Shown: positions 17,418 through 26,919 of the stretch, in pieces
Position numbering within the stretch: the first letter of the stretch is position 1
Layout: each line of letters begins with the position of its first letter
Notes under the pieces: generated by a model
What the model was told of the DNA's origin: nothing
Databases searched by the model: none
Seen by the model: only the letters and a program-made list of their open reading frames with translations
Translations under genes and position numbers: made by a program
Source: Streptomyces odontomachi
GTDB lineage: Bacteria > Actinomycetota > Actinomycetes > Streptomycetales > Streptomycetaceae
Reading direction: 5' to 3'
DNA length: 64,000 nucleotides
Assembly: GCF_024435355.1 (NCBI RefSeq)
Contig: NZ_JAMJWG010000001.1
Location: forward strand, 434,001 to 498,000

Positions 17418-18896
17418 GTGACATCACAACAGGGTGAGATCAGTCCCCCTCTGGACAAACCACACGACAAACTCGACAGCAGCGTCCTCCTCGTGGCCGG
17501 CGTGATCGTGCTCGGCGGGATCATGTCGATCCTGGACATCACGGTGGTGTCGGTCGGTCTACAGACCTTCCAGAAGGAGTTCAGCGCGACCTCGGCCCAG
17601 GTGGCCTGGACGATGACCGGCTACACGCTCGCTCTGGCCAGCGTCATCCCGCTCACCGGCTGGGCTGCCGACAGGTTCGGCACCAAACGGCTCTACCTGC
17701 TCGCGATCATCCTGTTCGCCGCCGGCTCGTCGCTGTGCGCGGCCGCCAACTCCCTCGAGATGCTGGTCACGTTCCGGGTCGTCCAAGGCCTCGGCGGCGG
17801 CATGCTGATGCCGCTCGGCATGACGATCCTGACGCGTGCCGCCGGACCCGAGCGGGTCGGCCGGGTGATGGCGGTGCTCGGTATACCCATGCTGCTCGGC
17901 CCGATCTTCGGGCCCATCCTGGGTGGCTGGCTGATCGACGCCGCCTCTTGGCACTGGATCTTCCTGATCAACGTGCCGATCGGCGTGATCGCGCTGGTCT
18001 ACGCGGCGATCGTGCTGCCCAAGGACCATGTGCAGCCGTCGGAGACCTTCGACTGGCTGGGCATGGTGATGCTCTCGCCGGGACTCGCGACGTTCCTGTA
18101 CGGCGTCTCGACCATCCCCGAGGCCGGCACGGCCTGGGACAGGGGCGTGCTCGTGCCCGCAGCCATCGGACTGGTCCTGATCGCGGCATTCGTACCCTGG
18201 GCACTGCACCCCCGCAACATCCACCCACTGGTCGACCTGCGGCTGTTCCTCAACCGGAGCATGAGTATCGCGGTGATCGCGATGTCCCTGTTCGCCATCG
18301 CGTTCTTCGGCGCCAGCCTGCTGTTCCCGCTCTACTTCCAGCAGGTGCGCGGCGAGTCGGCGCTCGACTCCGGGCTCCTTCTCGCCCCGCAGGGCGTCGG
18401 CGCGATGATCACGATGCCGATCGCGGGGATGCTCGCCGACAAGATCGGCCCCGGGAAGATCGTGCTGACCGGCATCGCGGTGATCACCGTCGGCATGGGC
18501 ATGTTCACGCAACTGGAGGCCGACACCTCCTACAGCTACATCCTCACCGCGCTCTTCGTGATGGGCCTCGGGATGGGCGCCGCGATGATGCCGATCATGG
18601 CATCGGCGCTGGCCACCCTGAAGGACCACAACATCGCCCGCGGTTCGACGCTGATGAACATCGTCCAGCAGGTGGCGGCCTCGATCGGCACCGCCCTGTT
18701 CTCGGTGCTCCTCACCAACGGCCTCAAGGACATCGTCCCGGCGTCCCCCAGCGACCTGCGCGACCAGATGGGCGACGCCTACGCCACGGTGTTCGTGGTG
18801 GCGGCCATCCTCATTGCCGTCGTCCTGGTCCCCGCCGCCCTGCTGCCCCGCAAGAAGGTCAAGGCGGCCGACCCCACGGCGATGATCGGGCACTGA
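17418..18896 (+). CDS. DHA2-family (EmrB/QacA) MFS exporter
   Basis: A 492-residue MFS protein with 14 predicted helices. It carries the DHA2 signature LDITVVSVGL in helix 1, GWAADRFGTKR (motif A) and the antiporter motif C region LGIPMLLGPIFGPILGGWL. It is expected to export drugs or small metabolites in exchange for protons. GTG 17418 is preceded by GAAAGG. The gene appears monocistronic and ends at a strong hairpin (18902-18933). Confidence 0.9.
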   Translation: MTSQQGEISPPLDKPHDKLDSSVLLVAGVIVLGGIMSILDITVVSVGLQTFQKEFSATSAQVAWTMTGYTLALASVIPLTGWAADRFGTKRLYLLAIILFAAGSSLCAAANSLEMLVTFRVVQGLGGGMLMPLGMTILTRAAGPERVGRVMAVLGIPMLLGPIFGPILGGWLIDAASWHWIFLINVPIGVIALVYAAIVLPKDHVQPSETFDWLGMVMLSPGLATFLYGVSTIPEAGTAWDRGVLVPAAIGLVLIAAFVPWALHPRNIHPLVDLRLFLNRSMSIAVIAMSLFAIAFFGASLLFPLYFQQVRGESALDSGLLLAPQGVGAMITMPIAGMLADKIGPGKIVLTGIAVITVGMGMFTQLEADTSYSYILTALFVMGLGMGAAMMPIMASALATLKDHNIARGSTLMNIVQQVAASIGTALFSVLLTNGLKDIVPASPSDLRDQMGDAYATVFVVAAILIAVVLVPAALLPRKKVKAADPTAMIGH

Positions 18897-18901
18897 GCCC
18901 C

Positions 18902-18933
18902 GTGTCCGCCCGGGCGTACGTCCGGGCGGACAC
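18902..18933 (+). terminator. stem-loop terminator after DHA2 exporter
   Basis: A perfect 12-bp stem (GTGTCCGCCCGG / CCGGGCGGACAC) with an 8-nt loop lies 5 nt after the exporter stop. There is no U-tract, as is common for actinobacterial terminators. Confidence 0.7.
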
Positions 18934-19041
18934 ACGACGCCCGGCCCGGCTGACGCGACGCCGCCGGGTGAGAACCCGGAAACGAGCCGTTCACACCACG
19001 TGGGCTTCCCGGGAAACAAGCAGTTCCTAGCGTGTCCGCTC

Positions 19042-19794
19042 ATGGACGCGAAGCTGTATACGCAGCCGGACACCGTGCCGGATCCGGCCGCGATACCTGC
19101 GACACCTGCGACGCCTGCCCCCGCCCTGCGCGAGGCGATCTACGCCAAGCTGCGCACGGCCGTGCTCGACGGCGACTTCGGCCCGCGTGAGCGGCTGGCC
19201 GAAATGCGGCTTGCCACGCGATACGGGGTGTCGCGCACCCCGGTACGCGAGGCGCTGGCACGACTCCTGGCGGACGGACTGATCGAGCGGGGCGACGCCG
19301 GCTTCTTCGTCACGATCCCCAACCTGACCCAGCTGAAGCACTTCTACGAACTCCGGGTCACCCTGGAGCTACGCGGCATCGCCCGCGTGATCGAGGACCC
19401 CTCCGTCCGGCACGATTCCGCAGTCGTCGCGGCCGAGTTGGACCGCTGGTACGCGATGCGTGAGAGCCGGCCGGCACCGGACCCGCGGTTCGTGGTCCAG
19501 GACGAGCGGTTCCACGCCGAACTCTCCCGCGCCTCCGGCAATCCCGCGCTGACCGACGCCCTCGTGGCGGTCAGCGAGCGCATCCGCCGGGTCCGCATGT
19601 ACGACTTCCTCACCGAGGACCGGGTCGAGACGACCGTCACCGAGCACATCGAGATCATGGAACTGGTCCTCGCCGCACGCCTCGACGACGCGTACCGGGC
19701 CCTGCACGCCCACGTCGGTGACTCGATGGCCGTGGTGATGGAACGCGCGCAGCGCGCCATGACGCAGATGGCCCTGCACTCCGACCGCATCTGA
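19042..19794 (+). CDS. GntR-family (FCD/FadR-type) regulator
   Basis: A 250-residue regulator. The N-terminal winged helix has YGVSRTPVREALARLLADGL around residues 60-80. The C-terminal all-helical FCD domain (about 100-240) has the metal/ligand His residues typical of this class (FHAEL, EHIEI, HAHVGD). It stands 113 nt upstream of the urea-utilisation operon on the same strand and probably controls it. No Shine-Dalgarno precedes ATG 19042, but TAGCGT at 19028-19033 is spaced like a -10 box for a leaderless transcript. Confidence 0.87.
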   Translation: MDAKLYTQPDTVPDPAAIPATPATPAPALREAIYAKLRTAVLDGDFGPRERLAEMRLATRYGVSRTPVREALARLLADGLIERGDAGFFVTIPNLTQLKHFYELRVTLELRGIARVIEDPSVRHDSAVVAAELDRWYAMRESRPAPDPRFVVQDERFHAELSRASGNPALTDALVAVSERIRRVRMYDFLTEDRVETTVTEHIEIMELVLAARLDDAYRALHAHVGDSMAVVMERAQRAMTQMALHSDRI

Positions 19795-19907
19795 TCGGCT
19801 CCGGCCTGCCCTGACGACCGGCTTCGAGCGTCCCGCCGACGACGTCCCTCGGGGGCCCGTACCGGAACAGCACCCGCACCCATCCCCGGCAATTCCCAGG
19901 AGGTGAC

Positions 19908-21563
19908 ATGAGCACAACCGAGTCACGGCTGACAGCAGAGCCCTCGAAGCCCATGACCGACCAGGCGACCAGGGAGACGCTGGAGGACTACACCCTCCGG
20001 TTCGCGCCCCGCAGTTACCGCCGCTGGTCGCCCATGGTCGTGGCCACCACCGCCCTCGGCGGCATCGCCTACATGGCCGACTTCTCCATCGGCGCCGGCA
20101 TCGGCCTGGCCCACGGCACCGGAAACGCCCTCGTCGCGATAGCCGTCGCCGCCATGGTCATCTTCGTCACCGGTGTCCCGCTGGCGTACTACGGCGCCCG
20201 CTACAACATCGACCTGGACCTGATCACCCGCGGCTCCGGCTTCGGCTACTACGGCTCGGTGCTCACCAGCGTCATCTTCGCCAGCTTCACCTTCATCTTC
20301 TTCGCCCTGGAAGGCTCGATCATGGCCCAGGGCATCAAGCTGGGCCTCGGACTGCCGCTGTGGCTGGGCTACCTGGTCTCCACCTTCATGGTGATCCCGC
20401 TGGTGATCTACGGAATGAAGGCGCTGAGCAGGCTCCAGGTGTGGACCACCCCGGTCTGGCTGCTGCTGATGGTCGCCCCGCTGGTCTACCTGGTCGCCAA
20501 GGACCCGGGCACGGTCGACCGCTTCTTCGCGTACCCGGGCACGGCCGGCGACGGGGGCGTCAACACCGCATCCGTGCTGCTGGGCGCGGGCGTGTGTCTC
20601 TCCCTCATCGCGCAGATCGGCGAGCAGATCGACTACCTGCGCTTCATGCCACCCAGGACCGAGGCGAGCAAGCGCAGCTGGTGGACCGCCGTGCTCATGG
20701 CCGGCCCCGGCTGGGTGGTGCTCGGCGCGCTGAAGCAGGCCATCGGCGTCTTCCTCGCCGTCTACATCCTGGCCGAGGTGGGCCCGGCGGCGGCGACCGA
20801 GCCGATCCAGCAGTTCCGCGGCGCCTTCGACGCGATGATGCCGTCCTGGATGGTCATCCCGCTGGCCGTGGGCCTGGTCGTCATCAGCCAGATCAAGATC
20901 AACGTGACGAACGCGTACTCGGGTTCCCTGGCGTGGACGAACTCCTTCACCCGCGTCACCCGGCACTACCCGGGACGCCTGGTCTTCGTCCTGGTCAACC
21001 TGGGTTTCGCGCTCGCCCTGATGGAAGCCGACATGTTCAGCTTCCTCAACAGCATCCTGAGCTTCTACTCGAACTGCGCCATCGCCTGGGTCGTCACCGT
21101 CGCCACCGACATCGGCATCAACAAGTACCTGCTGAAGCTCTCCCCGCTCCGGCCGGAGTTCCGCCGCGGCATGCTGCACGCCGTCAACCCGGTCGGCGTC
21201 GTCGCCTTCGTCGCCGCCTCCGGCCTGTCCATCGCCCTGTACTTCCACGCCCTCGGGGACACCCTCCAGCCGTACTCGCCGGTCGCCGCGGCCGTCATCG
21301 CCTTCGTCCTCACCCCCCTCATGGCCGTTGTCACCAAGGGCCGGTACTACCTGCGCCGCACCGACGACGGCATCGAGGAGCCACTGCTCGACGCGGCGGG
21401 CAACCCGAGTGCGACGACATACGACTGCCATGTCTGCCGCCAGCCCTACGAACGCCCTGACCTGGCCTTCTGCGCCACCCACAACGCGGCCGTGTGCTCG
21501 CTGTGCCTGAGCACCGACAAGGTCGGCGACCACGTCCTGCCCGCCCAGCCGTCCGGCGCCTGA
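19908..21563 (+). CDS. NCS1-family permease with cysteine-rich C-terminal tail
   Basis: A 551-residue, 12-helix transporter of the purine/cytosine/allantoin (NCS1) family. ATG 19908 follows AGGAGG by about 6 nt. Because urea carboxylase and allophanate hydrolase follow immediately, the substrate is likely urea, allantoin or a related ureide. The oddity is the last 45 residues: a hydrophilic tail with Cys-His clusters (DCHVCRQPYERPDLAFC, then CSLCL). It looks like a metal-binding or redox element and resembles, in degenerate form, the cysteine block found in NCS1-like sensor proteins. NCS1 permeases do not need such a tail. Confidence 0.88.
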   Translation: MSTTESRLTAEPSKPMTDQATRETLEDYTLRFAPRSYRRWSPMVVATTALGGIAYMADFSIGAGIGLAHGTGNALVAIAVAAMVIFVTGVPLAYYGARYNIDLDLITRGSGFGYYGSVLTSVIFASFTFIFFALEGSIMAQGIKLGLGLPLWLGYLVSTFMVIPLVIYGMKALSRLQVWTTPVWLLLMVAPLVYLVAKDPGTVDRFFAYPGTAGDGGVNTASVLLGAGVCLSLIAQIGEQIDYLRFMPPRTEASKRSWWTAVLMAGPGWVVLGALKQAIGVFLAVYILAEVGPAAATEPIQQFRGAFDAMMPSWMVIPLAVGLVVISQIKINVTNAYSGSLAWTNSFTRVTRHYPGRLVFVLVNLGFALALMEADMFSFLNSILSFYSNCAIAWVVTVATDIGINKYLLKLSPLRPEFRRGMLHAVNPVGVVAFVAASGLSIALYFHALGDTLQPYSPVAAAVIAFVLTPLMAVVTKGRYYLRRTDDGIEEPLLDAAGNPSATTYDCHVCRQPYERPDLAFCATHNAAVCSLCLSTDKVGDHVLPAQPSGA

Positions 21564-21593
21564 ACCCGCTTCCCGTCCCGAGGAGTCGTCGTC

Positions 21594-24500
21594 GTGTTCG
21601 ACACCCTGCTCGTCGCCAACCGCGGAGAGATCGCCTGCCGCATCATCCGCAGCGCGCACGCCCTCGGACTGCGGACGGTCGCCGTCCACTCCGACGCCGA
21701 CCGTACGGCCCCGCACGTGCGGATGGCCGGCGAGGCCGTCCGGCTGGGCCCGGCGCCCGCGGCCGAGAGCTATCTGCGCGCCGACCTCGTCCTGGCGGCG
21801 GCGCGTGCCACCGGGGCCGGGGCGATCCACCCCGGCTACGGATTCCTGTCGGAGAACTCGGCCTTCGCCACCGCGGTGGAGGAGGCAGGGCTTGCCTTCG
21901 TCGGACCCACGCCCGCCCAGCTGGAGGTCTTCGGCGCCAAGCACACCGCCCGGGCGGCGGCGCTGGCCGCGGGCGTGGCCCTGCTGCCCGGCAGCGGGCT
22001 GCTGGCCGACGAGGCGGCGGCACTGCGCGCGGCGCAGGAGACCGGCTATCCGGTGATGCTGAAGGCGACCGGCGGCGGGGGCGGCATCGGCATGCAGGCC
22101 TGCGCGGGGCCCGAGGAACTGCGCGAGGCCTTTTCCCGGGTGACCCGACTGGCCCGGGGCAGCTTCGGCGACGGCGGGGTCTTCCTGGAGCGGTACGTCG
22201 AGCAGGCCCGCCATGTCGAGGTGCAGGTCTTCGGCGACGGCGACGGCGGGATCGCCGTCCTGGGCGACCGTGACTGCTCCCTGCAACGCCGCCACCAGAA
22301 GGTCCTGGAAGAGGCTCCGGCCCCCAGGCTCCCGTCCGGTGTGCGCACCGAACTGCACGCGGCCGCACGGGAGCTGTGCCATGCGGTGGCCTATCGTTCG
22401 GCCGGAACGGTCGAGTTCGTGTACGACCCGGTGCGCGAGGAGGCGTACTTCCTGGAGGTCAACACCCGTCTCCAGGTGGAGCACCCCGTCACCGAGGAGA
22501 TCCACGGCGTCGACCTGGTCGCCTGGATGCTGCGGCTCGCGCGCGGCGAGAGCGGCTTCCTGAGCGAACCGCCCCAGCAGGGCCACGCGGTCGAGGCCCG
22601 CATATACGCCGAGGACCCCACCCTGCACCACCGGCCCAGCTCCGGCCTGCTGACCCGCGTCCACTTCCCCGAGGGCGTGCGCGTGGACGGCTGGGCGGAG
22701 ACCGGGCAACGGGTCCCCACCGCGTACGACCCGATGCTCGCCAAGATCGTCGCCACCGGCCGGAGCCGCGCGGCGGCGTTCGCACGGCTGGCCGAGGCCC
22801 TGGACGACACCCGGGTGGACGGCGTGGAGACCAACCTCGGCCTGCTGCGCGCCGCCTGCCGCGAGCCGGTCGTGCTCGACGCCCGCCACACCACCGCCAC
22901 CCTCGCCGGTCTCACCGACCCGCGCCCCCGCATCGACGTGGTGCGCGGTGGTGCGCAGAGCACCGTCCAGGACTGGCCGGGCCGCACCGGCTACTGGGAG
23001 GTCGGCATCCCGCCCGGCGGCCCCATGGACGACCTCTCCTTCCGGCTCGGCAACACCGCCGTCGGCAACCCCGAGGGCGCCCCCGGCCTGGAGTGCACCC
23101 TGGAGGGCCCCGCCCTGCGCTTCTCCCAGCCGGCCGTCGTCTGCGTCACCGGGGCCCCGGCCGGGGTCACCGTGGACGGCCGCGCCGCCGAGCAGTGGCA
23201 GCCGCTGGAACTGGCGGCCGGCCAGGTACTGGAGATCGGCACCGCGCAGGGCCCCGGCATGCGCACCTACGTCCTGGTACGCGGCGGTCTCGACGTGCCC
23301 GGCTACCTGGGCAGCGCCGCGACCTTCACCCTCGGCGGCTTCGGCGGACACGCCGGCCGGGCCCTGCGCACCGGCGACGTCCTGCGCCCCGCGGCCCCCG
23401 CCGCCGACGCCCCGGCACCCGCACCCGTCGTGGCCGCCGCGCGCCCCCACTTCACCGCCCACTGGCGCATCGCCGTCAGCGAAGGCCCCCACCCGGCCCC
23501 TGACTTCCTCACCCGCGACGGCATCAGGACCGTCTACGAGAGCGACTGGAAGGTCTCCGCCCAGTCCGCGCGCACCGGCGTGCGCCTCCTCGGCCCCCGT
23601 CCCGACTGGGCCCGCGCGGACGGTGGCGAGGCCGGACTGCACCCCTCCAACGTGCACGACACCGCCTACTCCGTCGGCGCGGTCAACCTGACCGGTGACA
23701 CCCCGGCCATCCTCGGCCCCGACGGCCCCAGCCTCGGCGGCTTCGCCTGCCCGGTCACCGTCGTGCGCAGCGAGCGCTGGAAGACCGGCCAGCTGCGCCC
23801 CGGCGACACCGTGCGCTTCGTGCCCGTCACCGAAGAGAGCGCCGAAGCCCTGCGCCGCACACCGGCCCTGCTCACCCTGCCGGCGTCCGGCGGCCTCGAC
23901 GGCGACGACGGCGTACTGGCCCGCCGCCCCGCCACCGGCACCACCCCCGAGGTCGTCTACCGGCGCGGCGCCGACGACAACATCCTCGTCGAGTACGGCC
24001 CGATGACCCTCGACCTCGCCCTGCGCATGCGCGTCCACGCCCTCGCCGAACACCTGCGCGCCGTCGGCCCGCGCGGGCTCGTCGACGCCACCCCGGGCGT
24101 GCGCTCCCTGCACCTGCACGCCGACCCCGACGTCCTCCCGCTGCGTACCCTGCTCGGCCTGCTCCAGGAGGCCGAGGACCAGCTGCCCGCCACGGCCGAC
24201 CTGACCGTCCCCAGCCGCGCGGTCCACCTCCCGCTGTCCTGGGACGACCCGACGGTGGACGAGGCCATCGCCCGCTACACCGCGTCCGTGCGCGACGACG
24301 CCCCCTGGAACCCGTCCAACATCGAGTTCATCCGCCGCGTCAACGGTCTGGCGTCGGTCGACGACGTACGCCGGATCGTCTTCGCCGCCCAGTACCTCGT
24401 CCTCGGGCTCGGCGACGTCTACCTCGGCGCGCCCGCCGCCACCCCGCTCGACCCGCGCCACCGCCTGGTCACCACCAAGTACAACCCCGCCCGCACCTGG

Positions 24501-25175
24501 ACCGCCGAGGCGGGCGTCGGCATCGGCGGCTCCTACCTGTGCGTCTACGGCATGGAGAGCCCCGGCGGCTACCAGCTCATCGGCCGCACCGTCCCGGTCT
24601 GGGGCGGGCTGCGTCCCCCGCGCTCCTTCGCGGACGGCACTCCCTGGCTGCTGCGGTTCTTCGACCGGATCGTGTGGCATCCGGTGAGCGCGGCCGAACT
24701 CCTCGACATCCGGGCGGACCTGGCCGCCGGGCGGACCTGCCTGGACATCCGCGCCGGCACCTTCTCCCTCGCCGAGCACGAGAGCTTCCTGCGCGAGAAC
24801 GCCGACGACATCACCGCCTTCCGAACCCGCCAGGCCGCCGCCTTCGCGACGGAACGCCAGGCATGGGAGGCCGCGGGCGAGTTCGCCCCCCGGACCGAGC
24901 CGGAACCCGCCGGCACCGTCGTGGCCCCGCGCTCCCTCCCGCCGGACGCGAGCCTGATCGAGGCCCCGCTCAGCTCCACCGTGTGGAAGGTCGAGGTGCA
25001 GCCCGGCACCCGGATCGAACCCGGCCGACCCCTTCTGAGCCTGGAGGCCATGAAAATGGAGGTCGTGGTCCGGGCCCCCGCGCATGGCGTCGTCACCGAC
25101 ATCCTCGTCACCCCCGGACAGCAGATAGCCGCCGGCACCCCGCTGGCCGTCGTCGTAGGAGAGGAAGCAGCGTGA
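21594..25175 (+). CDS. urea carboxylase
   Basis: A 1193-residue biotin enzyme that carboxylates urea to allophanate with ATP and bicarbonate. The domain order is as in known urea carboxylases. The biotin carboxylase occupies residues 1 to about 450 (LVANRGEIACRII, HPGYGFLSEN, the ATP-grasp loop KATGGGGGIGM, EVNTRLQVEHPVTEE). The KipA/KipI-like carboxyltransferase domains occupy about 450-1080. A biotinyl domain follows, with Lys1154 in EAMKMEV. GTG 21594 has GAGGAG upstream. It overlaps allophanate hydrolase by GTGA, so the two steps of the ATP-dependent urea pathway are coupled. Confidence 0.95.
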   Translation: MFDTLLVANRGEIACRIIRSAHALGLRTVAVHSDADRTAPHVRMAGEAVRLGPAPAAESYLRADLVLAAARATGAGAIHPGYGFLSENSAFATAVEEAGLAFVGPTPAQLEVFGAKHTARAAALAAGVALLPGSGLLADEAAALRAAQETGYPVMLKATGGGGGIGMQACAGPEELREAFSRVTRLARGSFGDGGVFLERYVEQARHVEVQVFGDGDGGIAVLGDRDCSLQRRHQKVLEEAPAPRLPSGVRTELHAAARELCHAVAYRSAGTVEFVYDPVREEAYFLEVNTRLQVEHPVTEEIHGVDLVAWMLRLARGESGFLSEPPQQGHAVEARIYAEDPTLHHRPSSGLLTRVHFPEGVRVDGWAETGQRVPTAYDPMLAKIVATGRSRAAAFARLAEALDDTRVDGVETNLGLLRAACREPVVLDARHTTATLAGLTDPRPRIDVVRGGAQSTVQDWPGRTGYWEVGIPPGGPMDDLSFRLGNTAVGNPEGAPGLECTLEGPALRFSQPAVVCVTGAPAGVTVDGRAAEQWQPLELAAGQVLEIGTAQGPGMRTYVLVRGGLDVPGYLGSAATFTLGGFGGHAGRALRTGDVLRPAAPAADAPAPAPVVAAARPHFTAHWRIAVSEGPHPAPDFLTRDGIRTVYESDWKVSAQSARTGVRLLGPRPDWARADGGEAGLHPSNVHDTAYSVGAVNLTGDTPAILGPDGPSLGGFACPVTVVRSERWKTGQLRPGDTVRFVPVTEESAEALRRTPALLTLPASGGLDGDDGVLARRPATGTTPEVVYRRGADDNILVEYGPMTLDLALRMRVHALAEHLRAVGPRGLVDATPGVRSLHLHADPDVLPLRTLLGLLQEAEDQLPATADLTVPSRAVHLPLSWDDPTVDEAIARYTASVRDDAPWNPSNIEFIRRVNGLASVDDVRRIVFAAQYLVLGLGDVYLGAPAATPLDPRHRLVTTKYNPARTWTAEAGVGIGGSYLCVYGMESPGGYQLIGRTVPVWGGLRPPRSFADGTPWLLRFFDRIVWHPVSAAELLDIRADLAAGRTCLDIRAGTFSLAEHESFLRENADDITAFRTRQAAAFATERQAWEAAGEFAPRTEPEPAGTVVAPRSLPPDASLIEAPLSSTVWKVEVQPGTRIEPGRPLLSLEAMKMEVVVRAPAHGVVTDILVTPGQQIAAGTPLAVVVGEEAA

Positions 25176-26911
25176 CCCAGAGCTGCGCCGCACGCGTCAC
25201 CGCCGCCTACCGCCGCATCGCCGAGTGCGACCGGCCGGAGGTGTGGATCACGCTCCGGCCCGAGGCGGCGGCCCGTGCGGACGCCGAGGCCCTGGACGCC
25301 CGGCTGTCCGCCGGGGAACGGCCACCGCTGGCGGGCGTCCTGGTCGCCGTCAAGGACAACATCGACGTCGCCGGTCTACCCACCACCGCCGCCTGCCCCG
25401 CGTACGCCTACACCCCGGACGTCTGTGCACCGGCCGTGCAACGCCTGCTGGACGCGGGCGCGATCGTGCTCGGCAAGACGAACATGGACCAGTTCGCCAC
25501 CGGCCTGGTCGGCACCCGCAGCCCCTACGGCCCCGTCCGCAACGCCCGCCACCCCGCGAAGATCTCCGGCGGCTCCAGCTCCGGTTCCGCGGTCGCCGTC
25601 GCCCTGGGCATCGCCGACATCGCCCTGGGGACCGACACGGCGGGCTCCGGACGTGTCCCGGCCGCCCTCAACGGCATCGTCGGCATCAAACCCACGCTGG
25701 GCCTGGTGCCCACCACGGGCGTCGTCCCGGCCGCCCGGTCCTACGACGCGGTCACCGTCTTCGCCCGCACCCTCACCGAGGCCCAGCAGGCCCTCACCGT
25801 CATGATCGGCATCGACGGGGCCGACCCGCGCGGCCGCACCTGGCCCGACGACGTCCGCCTGTCCGCACCGCCGCGGCCCCGGATCGCGATCCCGGGGGAG
25901 GAGGACCTGCGCCCGCTCTCGCCGGCGGCCCGCGCGGCCTTCCACACGGCGGTGAAGCAGCTGGAGGCCGCCGGGGCAGGGCCGGCGGTGACGGACGTCG
26001 GTCCGCTCCTCCAGGCGGCGAAGCTGCTGTACGACGGTGCGCTGGTCGCCGAGCGCCATGCCGCGATCGGCGGGTTCATCGCCCGCGACCCGTCGGTCGC
26101 CGACCCGACGGTGGCGGGCATCGTCCTCGCCGCCGCCGAGCTCCCCGCCCATGCCCTGGCCACCGACCAGGAACGCCTCGACCGGTACAAGGCCCTCGCC
26201 CAGCGCACCCTGTCCGGCTACGACGCGCTGCTGCTGCCGACCACCACCGAGCACCCCGACATCGCCGCCGTCCAGGCCGACCCCGTGGCCGTCAACTCCC
26301 GCCTGGGCACCTACACCAACTTCGTGAACCTGCTGGACATGGCCGCGGTCGCCGTGCCGGCCGGCGAGGCCGACGGCAGCCCCTTCGGCGTCAGCGTCAT
26401 CACCCGCGCCTTCGAGGACCAGCCGGCCCTGGACATCGCCGCGCTCCTCACCGGTGAACAGGCACCGGCACTCCTGCCCGGTACGGGAGTCGACCTGGCC
26501 GTCTTCGGCGCCCATCTGCGCGGCCAGCCCCTCAACCACCAGCTCACCGACGCCGGTGCCAGGTACGGGGGAGAGGTCACCACGGCAGCGGCGTACCGTC
26601 TCGCCGCGCTCGACACCACGCCCGCCAAGCCCGGCCTGGTCCGCGTGGGCCCATCGGACGGCGCCCGGATCACCGGGGAGCGCTGGACCCTGTCTCCCGC
26701 CGCCCTCGGCCGCTTCCTCGCCGCCCTGCCCGCACCCATGTCCCTCGGCCGTGTCGAACTCGCCGACGGCACCTGGGTCCTCGGCTTCCAGTGCGACCCG
26801 CACGCCGCGGCCTGCGGCACCGACATCACCCACCACGGCGACTGGCGCGCCTACCTGGAAGCCACGGCCTGCGGCGCTCCGGGGGATCGGGGCCGTACCG
26901 ATCCGAGGTGA
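25172..26911 (+). CDS. atzF: allophanate hydrolase
   Basis: A 579-residue amidase-signature enzyme that hydrolyses allophanate to ammonia and carbon dioxide. The Ser-cisSer-Lys triad is visible: Lys61 in VAVKDNID, the cis-Ser within GGSSSGSA (135-137) and nucleophile Ser159 in GTDTAGSGR. The extra C-terminal domain (about 460-575), typical of AtzF/DUR1,2 enzymes, is present. GTG 25172 overlaps the urea carboxylase stop. Together with the permease and carboxylase it forms a urease-independent nitrogen pathway. Convergent with the next gene, 8 nt apart. Confidence 0.93.
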   Translation: MTQSCAARVTAAYRRIAECDRPEVWITLRPEAAARADAEALDARLSAGERPPLAGVLVAVKDNIDVAGLPTTAACPAYAYTPDVCAPAVQRLLDAGAIVLGKTNMDQFATGLVGTRSPYGPVRNARHPAKISGGSSSGSAVAVALGIADIALGTDTAGSGRVPAALNGIVGIKPTLGLVPTTGVVPAARSYDAVTVFARTLTEAQQALTVMIGIDGADPRGRTWPDDVRLSAPPRPRIAIPGEEDLRPLSPAARAAFHTAVKQLEAAGAGPAVTDVGPLLQAAKLLYDGALVAERHAAIGGFIARDPSVADPTVAGIVLAAAELPAHALATDQERLDRYKALAQRTLSGYDALLLPTTTEHPDIAAVQADPVAVNSRLGTYTNFVNLLDMAAVAVPAGEADGSPFGVSVITRAFEDQPALDIAALLTGEQAPALLPGTGVDLAVFGAHLRGQPLNHQLTDAGARYGGEVTTAAAYRLAALDTTPAKPGLVRVGPSDGARITGERWTLSPAALGRFLAALPAPMSLGRVELADGTWVLGFQCDPHAAACGTDITHHGDWRAYLEATACGAPGDRGRTDPR

Positions 26912-26919
26912 CCGGCCGG

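Noticed and set aside
19923..25193. A 1756-codon open frame on the minus strand across the permease and urea carboxylase genes
   Set aside because: It is an antisense shadow caused by GC-biased codon use. The plus-strand frames carry unmistakable family motifs, and the minus frame has none and is Gly/Ala/Asp/Arg low complexity.
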